From NCBI RefSeq assembly GCF_000377665.1, contig NZ_KB898648.1:186001-250000 (forward strand): a stretch of 64,000 bases of DNA, in the 5' to 3' direction. Under the pieces are notes generated by a model. The model saw only the letters and a program-made list of their open reading frames with translations. It was not told the origin of the DNA and ran no database searches. The first letter of the stretch is position 1. Each line of letters opens with the position of its first letter. The position numbers were made by a program, and so were the translations under genes. The DNA comes from Vreelandella zhanjiangensis DSM 21076 (lineage in GTDB: Bacteria; Pseudomonadota; Gammaproteobacteria; Pseudomonadales; Halomonadaceae). This document shows positions 36,864 to 45,663 of the stretch, piece by piece.

Positions 36864-38351
36864 TCAGGTAATGGCCTTGCGACGTGCGCGTTTGATCAGC
36901 GGCGTAATCAGCGTGACGGCCAGTAGAACGAAAGCAATGCTCAGCAGCGTGGCGCTGATAGGACGCTCAATAAAGATGCTGAAGTCGCCTTGTGACATAG
37001 ACAATGCACGGCGCAGCTCGCTTTCTGCGATAGGGCCTAATACCAAACCTAAAATGATGGATACCAGGGGGAAGTTGATCTTCTCAAGCAGATACCCCAG
37101 TACGCCAAAGCCAAGCATCAGCCATACATCAAACATCGAATTGCGCACCGAATAGGTACCCACGATGCAGCACATGATGATGATAGGGCCCAGCGCTGAA
37201 TAAGGTACGTTCAACAATTTGGTGAACAGCATGATGAACGGTTTCGAGAACAGCAGAATCATGAAGTTGACGATAAACAGCCCGGCAAAAACAGCGTAGA
37301 TCAAATCGCTACTGGTCAGCATGAACATTGGCCCAGGCTGTAAACCGTGCATGATAAACGCGCCTAGAATAACGGCCGTTGTGCCGCTACCCGGGATGCC
37401 CAGCGCAAAAAGCGGCACCAGTGCACCCATGGCCGCTGCGTTGTTGGCAGACTCAGGGGCGGCAATACCTTCCGGCGCGCCCTTGCCAAATTTCTCGGGG
37501 TGCTTGGACCAGCGCACCGTTTCGCTATAGCTCACCATCGCTGCGGTACTGGCACCGATACCCGGCAGGATGCCGATGACGACCCCGATAATGGATGAGC
37601 GCGACAGGGTCATGCCAATCTGGCGCAAAATGGGAAGATCGAAAATCTTGACCTTCACCTTTTTCAAGGGCTGATGGCTTTTATGGTCCAGCGTGCGTTT
37701 CATGACTTCTGAAACGGCAAACAGACCCACAATGACCGGAATCAAGCCCACGCCTTCGGCCAGGTTAAGATTGCCAAAGGTAAAGCGGCTGGTGCCGGTG
37801 AGCGGGTCAATGCCAATGGTTGCAATAAATAGGCCTAGCGCCGCCCCAATCAAGCCAAATATGAGACGACCGCCTAGTGAAGCCACCACGGTTAAACCGA
37901 GTACCGCCAAGGCAAAGTACTCGGGAGATGAAAACTTCAAGGCCATTTTGGCCAGCATGGGCGTGAATATAATAAGTGCTACGGTACCCACAAGCCCGCC
38001 GATAGCCGAGCTTAAAACACCGATGCCCAAGGCTTTGCCTGCCTCGCCACGCTGCGTCATGGGATAGCCGTCAAACGCCGTCATCACCGCTTCAGGCGTG
38101 CCGGGAGCCCGATAAAGGATAGCGGTAATCAGGCCCGAAAAGACCGTGGCGCCATAAATGGCGGTCAGCACCATAAAGGCTGTGGTCGGCTCCATGCCAT
38201 ACGTAACCGGCAGCAGGATAACCACCAGAATAACGCCACTGATGCCGGGCAGTGCGCCGCCGATAAAGCCGATAAACACGGCAGAGGTTAAGAGCAGCAG
38301 GTTGAGTGGCTGCATCACCACGGCTAACCCGCCCAAAAAATGTTCTAGCAT
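36864..38351 (-). CDS. Tripartite tricarboxylate transporter large subunit TctA
   Basis: 495 aa, about 12 helices. The TctA hallmarks GFIGGALPGISGVILVVILL (near the N terminus), LYRAPGTPEAVMTAFDGYP and GVVIGILPGIGASTAAMVSY are present. It is the channel subunit; TctB and the TctC binding protein are encoded upstream and otnK follows 22 nt downstream. The substrate is probably a four-carbon sugar acid rather than citrate, based on neighbours. Confidence 0.93.
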   Translation of the reverse strand: MLEHFLGGLAVVMQPLNLLLLTSAVFIGFIGGALPGISGVILVVILLPVTYGMEPTTAFMVLTAIYGATVFSGLITAILYRAPGTPEAVMTAFDGYPMTQRGEAGKALGIGVLSSAIGGLVGTVALIIFTPMLAKMALKFSSPEYFALAVLGLTVVASLGGRLIFGLIGAALGLFIATIGIDPLTGTSRFTFGNLNLAEGVGLIPVIVGLFAVSEVMKRTLDHKSHQPLKKVKVKIFDLPILRQIGMTLSRSSIIGVVIGILPGIGASTAAMVSYSETVRWSKHPEKFGKGAPEGIAAPESANNAAAMGALVPLFALGIPGSGTTAVILGAFIMHGLQPGPMFMLTSSDLIYAVFAGLFIVNFMILLFSKPFIMLFTKLLNVPYSALGPIIIMCCIVGTYSVRNSMFDVWLMLGFGVLGYLLEKINFPLVSIILGLVLGPIAESELRRALSMSQGDFSIFIERPISATLLSIAFVLLAVTLITPLIKRARRKAIT

Positions 38352-38391
38352 GGTCGACTCCCTAGAAGGTTGGGTCTGTTATGGGTCAGCC

Positions 38392-38880
38392 TTACGGCAT
38401 GGGGATACCGAGCAGCGAAACGAAAACGCCCTGCATCAGTACGCCAGCAATAACTAACGTAATGGCAATGGTCAGCCATGAGCGGGCGCCTAGCAGCAAC
38501 GTGCCGATAAACGTAAATATCAGGCTGGCGATTAAAAAGCCCACGCTTTGCATCAATAGCGTGTAGGCGATAGCCGCCGCTATAAACCACCAGTGACGGG
38601 TGCGGCCAAGGGAGAAGCGTGACGAAGTTGGCGCGGTTTCAACTGGGGTATCCTGCGTGCCTTGCGGCTCCGATATCATTGCCTGCTTTCGGTCACGCCA
38701 CGTGATAGCGAGTAGAACAATGCCCAGCGTAAACAGAATGATCAGCAGTGTCAGTGGCCAAACGCGTGGGCCGATAAAGGTGGATACTTGTGCAGAGCTT
38801 GGGAATTGCAGCGTGGGATAAAGACTCACCACCGCGAGTGACACGACCCCAAGCGCAAAAAGAGTGATCCTGGCGTGCAT
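38392..38880 (-). CDS. Tripartite tricarboxylate transporter small subunit TctB
   Basis: 162 aa with four predicted helices, the size and plan of TctB. The frame is open further upstream, but the ATG at 38880 starts immediately before the first helix (MHARITLFALGVVSL), so the shorter protein is chosen. Encoded between TctC and TctA, and needed to assemble the transporter in the inner membrane. Confidence 0.85.
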   Translation of the reverse strand: MHARITLFALGVVSLAVVSLYPTLQFPSSAQVSTFIGPRVWPLTLLIILFTLGIVLLAITWRDRKQAMISEPQGTQDTPVETAPTSSRFSLGRTRHWWFIAAAIAYTLLMQSVGFLIASLIFTFIGTLLLGARSWLTIAITLVIAGVLMQGVFVSLLGIPMP

Positions 38881-38943
38881 GGTAAACCTTGACGGGGATA
38901 GTGGAAGAACGGCCCCGCAAGGCCGGTCTTTCAGATGGATATA

Positions 38944-38982
38944 GGAGGGGACATGCCCCTCCACCAACCAGTAGCTGCTGGT
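38944..38982 (-). terminator. Paired intercistronic hairpins after tctC
   Basis: Two small inverted repeats between tctC and tctB on the minus strand: ACCAG-CTGGT (38967-38982) at the stop and GGAGGGG / CCCCTCC (38944-38962). No T-run follows, so they more likely stabilise the tctC message than terminate it. Confidence 0.5.
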
Positions 38983-39948
38983 TTAGTCGTTTTGCAGCAA
39001 ACGCGAGTAAAGCTCGTAGTTGTTCTCAAGCCGCTGACGATACTCGTCGCTGCCCATCCAGCCTGCACGGTAATCAAGGTTTACGCGCTCTGCGTAGCTT
39101 TGGTACTCCTCGGAGTCATATACGTCTTTAAAGGCATCTTCCAGACGCTTCATGATCGGCGCAGGCGTATCAGCATGCACAAATATGGCGCGATCGTTGC
39201 CGTCTGTCAGATCCCAGTCGTTTTCAACCGTAGTCGGCACATCTGGGTAGTCTTCAAGGCGCTCATCGCTGAAGACCAGAATTGGCATCATCTGGCCGGC
39301 TTCGATGTAGCTTAATAGTGGGCTTAGCGAGGTGGTGGTCGCATCAATATTGCCGCCCAGCACGTTCGCAGTGGCGTTGCCGGTGCTGTCGTAAGGGATA
39401 AAGTTCATGTCTAGCCCAGACGCATCACGCAGCGACAGGAAAGCTACATGATCTGGACTTGCCGTATGGGTGCCCCCAACGGTGACTTTGCCGGGATTTT
39501 CCTCAGCGTATTTCACGAAGGATTCAAAATCAGGAAAACGCTCCGGATTAACAAAAAGCGCCATTACGTCAGACTGCATACGCGCAACCGGCGTTAATTG
39601 ATCCAGGCCCACTGGGTTCTGGCCTGCCGCAAGTGAAGTCACAAGCGTAGTGGAGGCAAAGTCCAGAGTGTGGCCATCAGCTGCGCTTGTCGCGGTACGC
39701 TGGTGGGCTAAAGCGCCGGATGCGGCTGGCAGGTTAACCACTGTAATACGCGCGCCGCCAATGGCTTCTTCAAACATCGGGCGAACGACCCGAGCAAAGT
39801 TATCAGTACCACCGCCAGCACCCGCAGCTACCAGGAACTGGATCGGTTTGCTGGGGAAATCATCGGCATCGCTGGCGCTTGCGCTGGTAGCCGCGCCAAG
39901 CATGGCAAGAGCTAGAGTGGCGTATTTAACACTATGTTTGATAAACAT
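38983..39948 (-). CDS. Tripartite tricarboxylate transporter binding protein TctC
   Basis: 321 aa periplasmic protein of the Bug/TctC family. A signal peptide (MFIKHSVKYATLALAMLG, ending near ATSASA) precedes FPSKPIQFLVAAGAGGGTDN, the family's ligand-binding loop. The ATG at 39948 has GGAG 6 nt upstream. It captures the substrate for TctA/TctB. Only one TctC gene accompanies this transporter, so it probably sets the specificity of the second sugar-acid operon. Confidence 0.9.
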   Translation of the reverse strand: MFIKHSVKYATLALAMLGAATSASASDADDFPSKPIQFLVAAGAGGGTDNFARVVRPMFEEAIGGARITVVNLPAASGALAHQRTATSAADGHTLDFASTTLVTSLAAGQNPVGLDQLTPVARMQSDVMALFVNPERFPDFESFVKYAEENPGKVTVGGTHTASPDHVAFLSLRDASGLDMNFIPYDSTGNATANVLGGNIDATTTSLSPLLSYIEAGQMMPILVFSDERLEDYPDVPTTVENDWDLTDGNDRAIFVHADTPAPIMKRLEDAFKDVYDSEEYQSYAERVNLDYRAGWMGSDEYRQRLENNYELYSRLLQND

Positions 39949-40030
39949 AATTTTCTCCAAGGTGATTATTGTTGCTTTTAGGGTCCATCAATATAGGAAG
40001 TAAAGCACCTTAAAGGCGCTCTACCGTTAG

Positions 40031-41425
40031 TTACTGGCTGTCGCCTGCATAAAACAGTTTGTCCTGTTTAAGGCGAAGCTCATGTAATCGGGAAGATGGT
40101 AACGTGACATCGGCTAAAGTAATGGGTTGATTAGGCGCGATATCGCGAATAACTTCGGCGCCTGGTAACAGATAAAAGGGGACTTTGGCGTCATCTGAAA
40201 GCGCCGCGGCGGGGTGAATTTCCGGACGCAGCCCTTCGATGTGCCGATGATGGCCCTTCATCTCAAGCCGCTGGCCCGCCTTAATCGCTTGGGTGGCGCG
40301 CGCGGTCAGGTCGAATTTAGGCGTGGTGGCATGGCCGCCACCGGACGTTAAGCCGTTGAGTACCACATCCAGCAGCGAGATAGGCGCTTCCAGGCCCAGC
40401 AAATGGCGCGGCAGATAAACCATGGCGCTATTGCCGCTGCGGCTTAGTACGTGACCTTTATCGCGCAGCAGTGTCCAGACATGCGGGTCTTCACAGCGCA
40501 CCACCACAAACACACCGCCAGCAAAGCTCAGCTCGTCTGGGCGGCGCAGGCAGTTAAAGACTTCAAGGCGCTCGTTACCTTCCAGAACACCGCCCTCTGC
40601 CTGGGTATCCAAAAGTGTAGGTACTTCTGTGGTTCTCAATACCATGGCATGAAATTCGGGCAGGTCTGGCTGCAGGCCGGTTGCGTTGGCAACGTTGACC
40701 ATTTCACATAGGTCAGGCACTGAAATCTGCGGAATAGCGGATAGAGCCTCGCCGCGGGATTTGACTGTGGCGCGCGCATCGCTATCGTCAAGCTTCCAGA
40801 GTGCGGCCATTTCAGTGGCATCGTACTGGGTACCATTACAGGTCACGGTGCCTTGCGCTTCATCCCAGATAAAGTCGTATTCGCTGCTCTTGCCAGCAGA
40901 AACGATCTCAAACCCTAGCGTTCTGGCCCATGTGACAAGGCCAATTAGTAGGCTTGGCTGGTCGCCATCCAGCGGCGTGAAAAGACGTCCCTGGTCTTCG
41001 GCCAAGCGAGTCAGGTAAGGCCCGACCACCGATTCGGTTTCCTTGGTGGCAATACCGACATGTTTACCCGCCAGCAAGGCCGCTTCTGCATAACGGGCGC
41101 CGACATCAGGAATACCGGTAGACTCAACCAGAATATCGAACGGAAGTGCCGCGACCGTTTCGAAAGAAGCCGTGGCAATAAAAAAGCCTTTCTGCCAAGC
41201 GTCTTCGGCATCGCTTTCAGAATGGCATACCATTATTTGCGTGTCGGGAATACCCGCATGGCGCAAGGCTTCAGCCGCCTTTTCAGGATTGATGTCGATC
41301 GCAATGCGCGCCGACAATCCTGGCATCTGGCGGGCTTGACGCAATACGCCACGACCAAAATCACCAGCGCCCGCGATACAGGCTTCAACTACCTTGTTCG
41401 TGTCAAAGTGTTGTAAGTAATTCAT
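40031..41425 (-). CDS. COG4091 NAD(P)-dependent dehydrogenase with C-terminal SAF domain
   Basis: 464 aa. The N terminus has a Rossmann-like AGAGDFGRGVLRQAR motif as in homoserine dehydrogenase-like proteins; the C terminus (about 370-464) resembles an SAF domain, as in sialic-acid synthases and altronate dehydratases (PAGAEVIRDIAPNQPITLADV-like portion). Proteins of this plan are catalogued as predicted homoserine dehydrogenases, but this operon contains no threonine or methionine genes. It is first in an operon with a TctCBA importer, kinase OtnK and decarboxylase OtnC. By inference it makes the 3-oxo or 2-oxo acid used by OtnK, replacing LtnD and DenD. The start is uncertain: the frame is open 78 nt further upstream. 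Confidence 0.75.
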   Translation of the reverse strand: MNYLQHFDTNKVVEACIAGAGDFGRGVLRQARQMPGLSARIAIDINPEKAAEALRHAGIPDTQIMVCHSESDAEDAWQKGFFIATASFETVAALPFDILVESTGIPDVGARYAEAALLAGKHVGIATKETESVVGPYLTRLAEDQGRLFTPLDGDQPSLLIGLVTWARTLGFEIVSAGKSSEYDFIWDEAQGTVTCNGTQYDATEMAALWKLDDSDARATVKSRGEALSAIPQISVPDLCEMVNVANATGLQPDLPEFHAMVLRTTEVPTLLDTQAEGGVLEGNERLEVFNCLRRPDELSFAGGVFVVVRCEDPHVWTLLRDKGHVLSRSGNSAMVYLPRHLLGLEAPISLLDVVLNGLTSGGGHATTPKFDLTARATQAIKAGQRLEMKGHHRHIEGLRPEIHPAAALSDDAKVPFYLLPGAEVIRDIAPNQPITLADVTLPSSRLHELRLKQDKLFYAGDSQ

Positions 41426-41506
41426 AGATAAAGGGTATTCCCTGTTTGGGTCAAGACTTTCCGAACGGTGACATGAACTTATTAATGCTTCTTTGCCACG
41501 CAAACG

Positions 41507-41676
41507 TAGTATACAGATGCTGGAATGTAGTGGTATACCATTTTGGGGGTCAATATAAGCGGTGTAATACTTTAGTCTTGTGAAACCAGTTGAATGAGTT
41601 AAGGTATTGATTTTAATTATTTAATTAAAACGTCTATAGGCGTGTGCTTATTTGAAAGGAATTTTTTGGTATGCCA
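41507..41676. promoter_or_regulatory. Three GntR/FCD-type operator candidates
   Basis: The divergent region holds the perfect palindrome TGGTATACCA (41531-41540) and two variants, TAGTATACAG (41507-41516) and TGGTATGCCA (41667-41676). This pattern matches operators of FCD-type GntR regulators such as UxuR. One is near each promoter, so both the dehydrogenase operon and the regulator gene could be controlled. Confidence 0.7.
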
Positions 41677-41710
41677 TTCTTGATGATTGCTAATAAAAGT
41701 GAATAACTCC

Positions 41711-42385
41711 ATGGAAGATATCGCTCCAACCCATAACGCTGGGCTTGTTGAAAAAGTCGCGCATTATTTGCGCGAACATATCGTCATGGACCATTTTCAA
41801 CCGGGACAGCGGTTACCCGAGCGCACGCTGGCAGTTGAGTTACAAGTGTCGCGTACGCCGCTACGCGAGGCGCTCAAGATTCTCGCGACAGAAGGTTTAG
41901 TGGTGATTTCCCCCAATCGCGGGGCTGTGGTTGCGGATGTCAGTGCTGCGGATATGAAAGAAAAGGCCTATGTATTAAGCGTCCTTGAGCAGTCAGCCGC
42001 GCAACTGGCATGTGTCAGGGCTAGCGACGAAGATATTGCTGAGTTACAGGCGCTGCATTACGAAATGAAAGCTTCTTTCTTAAGAAGGGATCGGCAGAAC
42101 TACTTTCGGCTTAATCAAGATATCCACAACCGGATCGTGGCGCTTTCAGGGAACACGACCCTGATTGATATACACGCCAACCTCAGTCGGCAGCTTTATC
42201 GGGTGCGCTATCTGTCCAATCAAAAGACCGATAAATGGGCGAAAGCCATGGAGGAGCACGAGGCCATCATGGCGGCTCTGGAGGCCCGCGACGCCGCACG
42301 CGTCGGCGATGAGCTGCGCAACCATCTGGGTAAAACGTGGATCAAATATGCTAATGGGGAGCCGGTCAGCGGCGAGGCGTCATAA
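41711..42385 (+). CDS. GntR-family regulator with FCD domain
   Basis: 224 aa. The N-terminal winged helix (residues about 10-75: VAHYLREHIVMDHFQPGQRL, then VSRTPLREALKILATEGLV) is followed by an all-helical FCD effector domain with histidine and acidic residues for metal binding. It is divergent from the COG4091-TctCBA-otnKC operon and three candidate operators lie between. It probably senses the imported acid or a phosphorylated intermediate. In-frame TTG and GTG codons lie upstream, but the ATG at 41711 gives the normal family N terminus. Confidence 0.87.
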   Translation: MEDIAPTHNAGLVEKVAHYLREHIVMDHFQPGQRLPERTLAVELQVSRTPLREALKILATEGLVVISPNRGAVVADVSAADMKEKAYVLSVLEQSAAQLACVRASDEDIAELQALHYEMKASFLRRDRQNYFRLNQDIHNRIVALSGNTTLIDIHANLSRQLYRVRYLSNQKTDKWAKAMEEHEAIMAALEARDAARVGDELRNHLGKTWIKYANGEPVSGEAS

Positions 42386-42454
42386 GCCGGGTTGTATAGG
42401 TTGTTACAAATGAACGGCTGTTTGCCGATCAAGCTGTCCTGTGGACAGAAAGCA

Positions 42455-42883
42455 CTAATCCCGAGTGGCGGGTTCTGGCCGGGTGATAAGCCAAGCTGCC
42501 ACCCCAATCAGCAGGGCGATAATGGCCCAGCGTAGCCAGCCACTGCCCAGGTGCAGCAAGATAAACAGGGCGCTGGCGCTGATCATGCCGACTGCAATGA
42601 ATTTGGCGCGCCGCGGAATGGCGCGCTCACGCTCCCAGTTGGTGATAAGTGGCCCTACATAGCGGCGCGAGCGAATCCACGCTTCAAAGCGCGGAGAGCC
42701 TTTAGAAGCGCAGTAAACGGCGCCCAGCATAAACTCAGTGGTCGGCAGCAAGGGCAAGAAGATACCGATGACACCAATGCCGAAACTTAGCGCAGCAAGG
42801 CCTACCCATAAGGCACGTACTAGCGTGATGGGTTCTTTTGCTGAGGGCTTTTGCGGCGAGCTAATGGGCGGTTTCTCGTTCAT
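42455..42883 (-). CDS. YbaN-family (DUF454) inner-membrane protein
   Basis: 142 aa. The DUF454 pattern LGVIGIFLPLLPTTEFML-like (here IGVIGIFLPLLPTTEFM) is followed by a basic RSRRYVGPLITNWERERAIP loop and two further helices. The family is widespread and of unknown function. It follows the GntR regulator tail to tail and lies downstream of the heme operon with a 121-nt gap, so membership of either unit is not supported. Confidence 0.82.
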   Translation of the reverse strand: MNEKPPISSPQKPSAKEPITLVRALWVGLAALSFGIGVIGIFLPLLPTTEFMLGAVYCASKGSPRFEAWIRSRRYVGPLITNWERERAIPRRAKFIAVGMISASALFILLHLGSGWLRWAIIALLIGVAAWLITRPEPATRD

Positions 42884-43004
42884 GCATCCAGCTTCTCATG
42901 GATAACAGTGATTAGCGATGCGCCAAGTCAGTTTTGCCTGGCTAATACGTTGATGTGCTAAGCATACTACGCCGTATTTAAAACTGCTTAACTCTCTCGA
43001 CGCA

Positions 43005-43766
43005 TTAGCGAGCGAGGGCAAGAAGCGGAGGTGAGGCTTTGTGGCTCGTGGTCGCTTGAAACTCTGCGCCGTACACATCAGCGATGCGTTCGGGGGTTAG
43101 CACGTGATGGGGCTTGCCGTAGGCGATGCGTTGCCCCTGATGAAGTAGCCACACCCCGTCGGCGTAAGTAGCGGCCAGGTTCAGGTCGTGTAGGACGCAT
43201 ACGATGGCCATATGATGCTGTGTTGCCCAGGTGCGTAGTTGACGCATTAGCCGCTGCTGCTGGCCAATATCCAGTGCGCTGGTAGGTTCATCCAGCAGAA
43301 GCAGACCGCCATCTCTTGCGGTTTTTGAGCGCCGCGAGAGTAACTGGCAGGCGCCGCGAGCAATCATCACTCGCTGGCGCTCGCCGCCCGAAAGCGAGAG
43401 TACGCTGCGCTTGGCGAGCGGGACGAGGTTCAGGTCATCGAGCAGTTCGGCGATGAGTGCTTTATCGGGGTTGCTCCCCAGACACACCAATTCTTCCACT
43501 CGCCAATCGAACCCGACAGGCTCCTGCTGAGCGACAAGCGCACGGCGGCTGGCGAGTGCAGTAATCTCCCACTCGTCAAGCAAGCGACCATCCAGCTGTA
43601 CGGTGCCCTGTTCGCAGCGGCGATAGCCTGACAGCATGCTGAGCAGCGTACTCTTGCCCGCACCATTAGGCCCTACAATAGCGAGCAGTTCGCCCGGATG
43701 GAGCTCGCCACTAATAGGTGCTAGTGCGGGAATTGAGGCTAGCCCCGCTTGATGCAGGGTCAGCAT
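43005..43766 (-). CDS. hmuV: Heme ABC transporter ATPase HmuV
   Basis: 253 aa. Walker A GPNGAGKST lies at about residues 30-38, the signature LSGGERQRV at about 145 and Walker B LLLLDEPTSALD after it. It powers import of heme through HmuU. The frame is open far upstream, but the ATG at 43766 gives the family N terminus (MLTLHQAGL) and overlaps hmuU by 7 nt, as is usual in this operon. Confidence 0.93.
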   Translation of the reverse strand: MLTLHQAGLASIPALAPISGELHPGELLAIVGPNGAGKSTLLSMLSGYRRCEQGTVQLDGRLLDEWEITALASRRALVAQQEPVGFDWRVEELVCLGSNPDKALIAELLDDLNLVPLAKRSVLSLSGGERQRVMIARGACQLLSRRSKTARDGGLLLLDEPTSALDIGQQQRLMRQLRTWATQHHMAIVCVLHDLNLAATYADGVWLLHQGQRIAYGKPHHVLTPERIADVYGAEFQATTSHKASPPLLALAR

Positions 43767-44794
43767 GACGGGCTCCGGCGCATAAGCAGATACAGAAAGT
43801 AGGGCCCGCCCAAAAGGCTTGTTAGCAGCCCGACCGGGATCTCGGCAGGTGCACCTAGCGTACGTGCCAGGGTATCGGCGACCACTAACAGCAGCGCCCC
43901 GCCCAGCATTGAGGCAGGCAGGAGTAGCCGGTGTCCAGGCCCTAGCCAAAGCCGTAAACAGTGGGGAACCAGCAGGCCAAGAAAGCCAATGACCCCGGTG
44001 AGCGCTACGCAAAGCCCGACGCCAAGTGAGGTGGCCACAACAATGCGGCGTTTCAGGCGTTTGGCATCCAGCCCCGCCGCATGGGCTGTGGTTTCGCCTA
44101 GCTGAAGCAGGTCAAGCTCGCTGGCGCTGCGCATTAGCATCCACAGTGCCAGACTAATCAGTACCAGAGCGATAGCGGTGGTTCGCCATAAGGCATGGGT
44201 TAGCGTGCCCATGCCCCACAGGCTCAGTTGGCGAAGCTGTTCATCGCTGGCAATAAACGCAAGAACACCGCCCCCGGCACCGGCCAGGGTGTTAATCGCC
44301 AGGCCCGCTAGCAGCAGGGTCATAACGGCGGCACTGCCACCCTGGCGTTTGGCCAAGCCAAACACGATCACACATACGCTCAGCGCGCCCAAAAAGCCAG
44401 CAGCAAACTGGCCGTAAAGGCTGTTGACGGCGCTATCCTGAAAAATAACGATCCATAGCGCCACAAATAGCCCGGCACCGCTGGCAAGGCCGAGCAGCGT
44501 TGGGTCGGCTAAAGGATTACGAAATAGCCCCTGCATGGCAGCGCCGCTGCCCGCGAGCATGGCGCCTACGGCAACCCCTAGCAGCAAGCGCGGTAAGCGC
44601 AGCTGCCACCAAACCTGTGTGCTGAGCGTATCTGTATTGCCGCTTAGCAGTGCCCATGGGGAAAGCCCTAACGCACCCGATGCAGCGCCCCACGCCAAGG
44701 CAAGTAACAGCGCAAGCGTTAAACCGATAAGGACTCGTGGAGTGCGCCCCATCGGTCGCATCGTACGCTGACGACAAGCCGTTAAGCTGACCAT
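43760..44794 (-). CDS. hmuU: Heme ABC transporter permease HmuU
   Basis: 344 aa of the FecCD family, about ten helices. The blocks RLPRLLLGVAVGAMLAGSGA, GLFRNPLADPTLLGLASGAG and GFLGLLVPHCLRLWLGPGHR are typical of heme/siderophore permeases. It overlaps hmuT by 1 nt and hmuV by 7 nt. Confidence 0.94.
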   Translation of the reverse strand: MVSLTACRQRTMRPMGRTPRVLIGLTLALLLALAWGAASGALGLSPWALLSGNTDTLSTQVWWQLRLPRLLLGVAVGAMLAGSGAAMQGLFRNPLADPTLLGLASGAGLFVALWIVIFQDSAVNSLYGQFAAGFLGALSVCVIVFGLAKRQGGSAAVMTLLLAGLAINTLAGAGGGVLAFIASDEQLRQLSLWGMGTLTHALWRTTAIALVLISLALWMLMRSASELDLLQLGETTAHAAGLDAKRLKRRIVVATSLGVGLCVALTGVIGFLGLLVPHCLRLWLGPGHRLLLPASMLGGALLLVVADTLARTLGAPAEIPVGLLTSLLGGPYFLYLLMRRSPSC

Positions 44795-45663
44795 TACGGC
44801 GCAGCCAGCGCAGTGGGCGAGGCGTTGAGCAGCGCTTCAACATCCTGGCGTAAGGCTAACAGTTGGTCGGGCGCACGTGGCCCAAAGCCCAATAGTGCCT
44901 GATCATCGATAACGATTAACCGCTGCGCTTGGCCTGCCGGAGTAAGTGCCATGCCGGGTAATTGCCATAAGGCCGTTGGGCCGCCCATGGCGTCTAAACC
45001 GCGCGCCGACATAATGATCAGCTCAGGCGCCTCGCGCACCAGCGCCTCGGTGCCAACACTGTGGTAGCCCTCCATTGCTGCAAAGGCGTTTTCCAGCCCG
45101 ACGGCTTCAAGTGCCGTATGCGCCGCGGTTTGGCGACCAGCCGCACGCGGCGTTAAGCCGCTATGCTGGAGAATAAACATCGTCCGGGTTGAAGGTAAAG
45201 AGGGCAAATCGGCCAGGTATTCAAGCTTGTCAGTCAAGGTTTGCGCTAAAGCGTTGGCTTGTTCACGCCGGTCAGTGTAGCTACCCACCGCACGAACCTT
45301 TTCAGCAATGGCCGCTAGCGTAGCGGGTGCGCTAACCACATCCAGCGTAACGCCGACAGCGTCCAGCTGCTCAAGCACTTCTTTAGGGCCGGCATGCTGA
45401 TTGGCAAGGATACGGTCAGGCTGAACCGACAGTACGCTTTCGGCCGAGAGCTGGCGCAAATAACCCACGGAGGGCAGCGCTGTCAGGGTCTCGGGATAGA
45501 GAACCGTATCGTCGCGGGCGACCAGATTAATGTCAGTATTCAAGGCCGAAAGCGTTTCAGCAATATCGCCGCCCAGCACAACCCAACGTTCGCTGGCGCT
45601 CGTTTCCAGGCTGAACAACAGCGCAAGCAAAACGCCGGAGAGCAGTCGAGCATGCTGCTTCAT
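44794..45663 (-). CDS. hmuT: Periplasmic heme-binding protein HmuT
   Basis: 289 aa with a signal peptide (LLSGVLLALLFSLETSASE). RWVVLGGDIAETLSAL opens the type-III binding-protein fold, and the YHSVGTEALVREAPELIIM segment contains the conserved tyrosine used for heme coordination in this family. It ferries heme from the receptor to HmuUV. It overlaps hmuS by 4 nt. Confidence 0.92.
   Translation of the reverse strand: MKQHARLLSGVLLALLFSLETSASERWVVLGGDIAETLSALNTDINLVARDDTVLYPETLTALPSVGYLRQLSAESVLSVQPDRILANQHAGPKEVLEQLDAVGVTLDVVSAPATLAAIAEKVRAVGSYTDRREQANALAQTLTDKLEYLADLPSLPSTRTMFILQHSGLTPRAAGRQTAAHTALEAVGLENAFAAMEGYHSVGTEALVREAPELIIMSARGLDAMGGPTALWQLPGMALTPAGQAQRLIVIDDQALLGFGPRAPDQLLALRQDVEALLNASPTALAAP

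Noticed and set aside
43767..44012. 82-residue N-terminal extension of HmuV
   Set aside because: It lies within the hmuU coding region in another frame and has shadow-like composition; the family start is at 43766.
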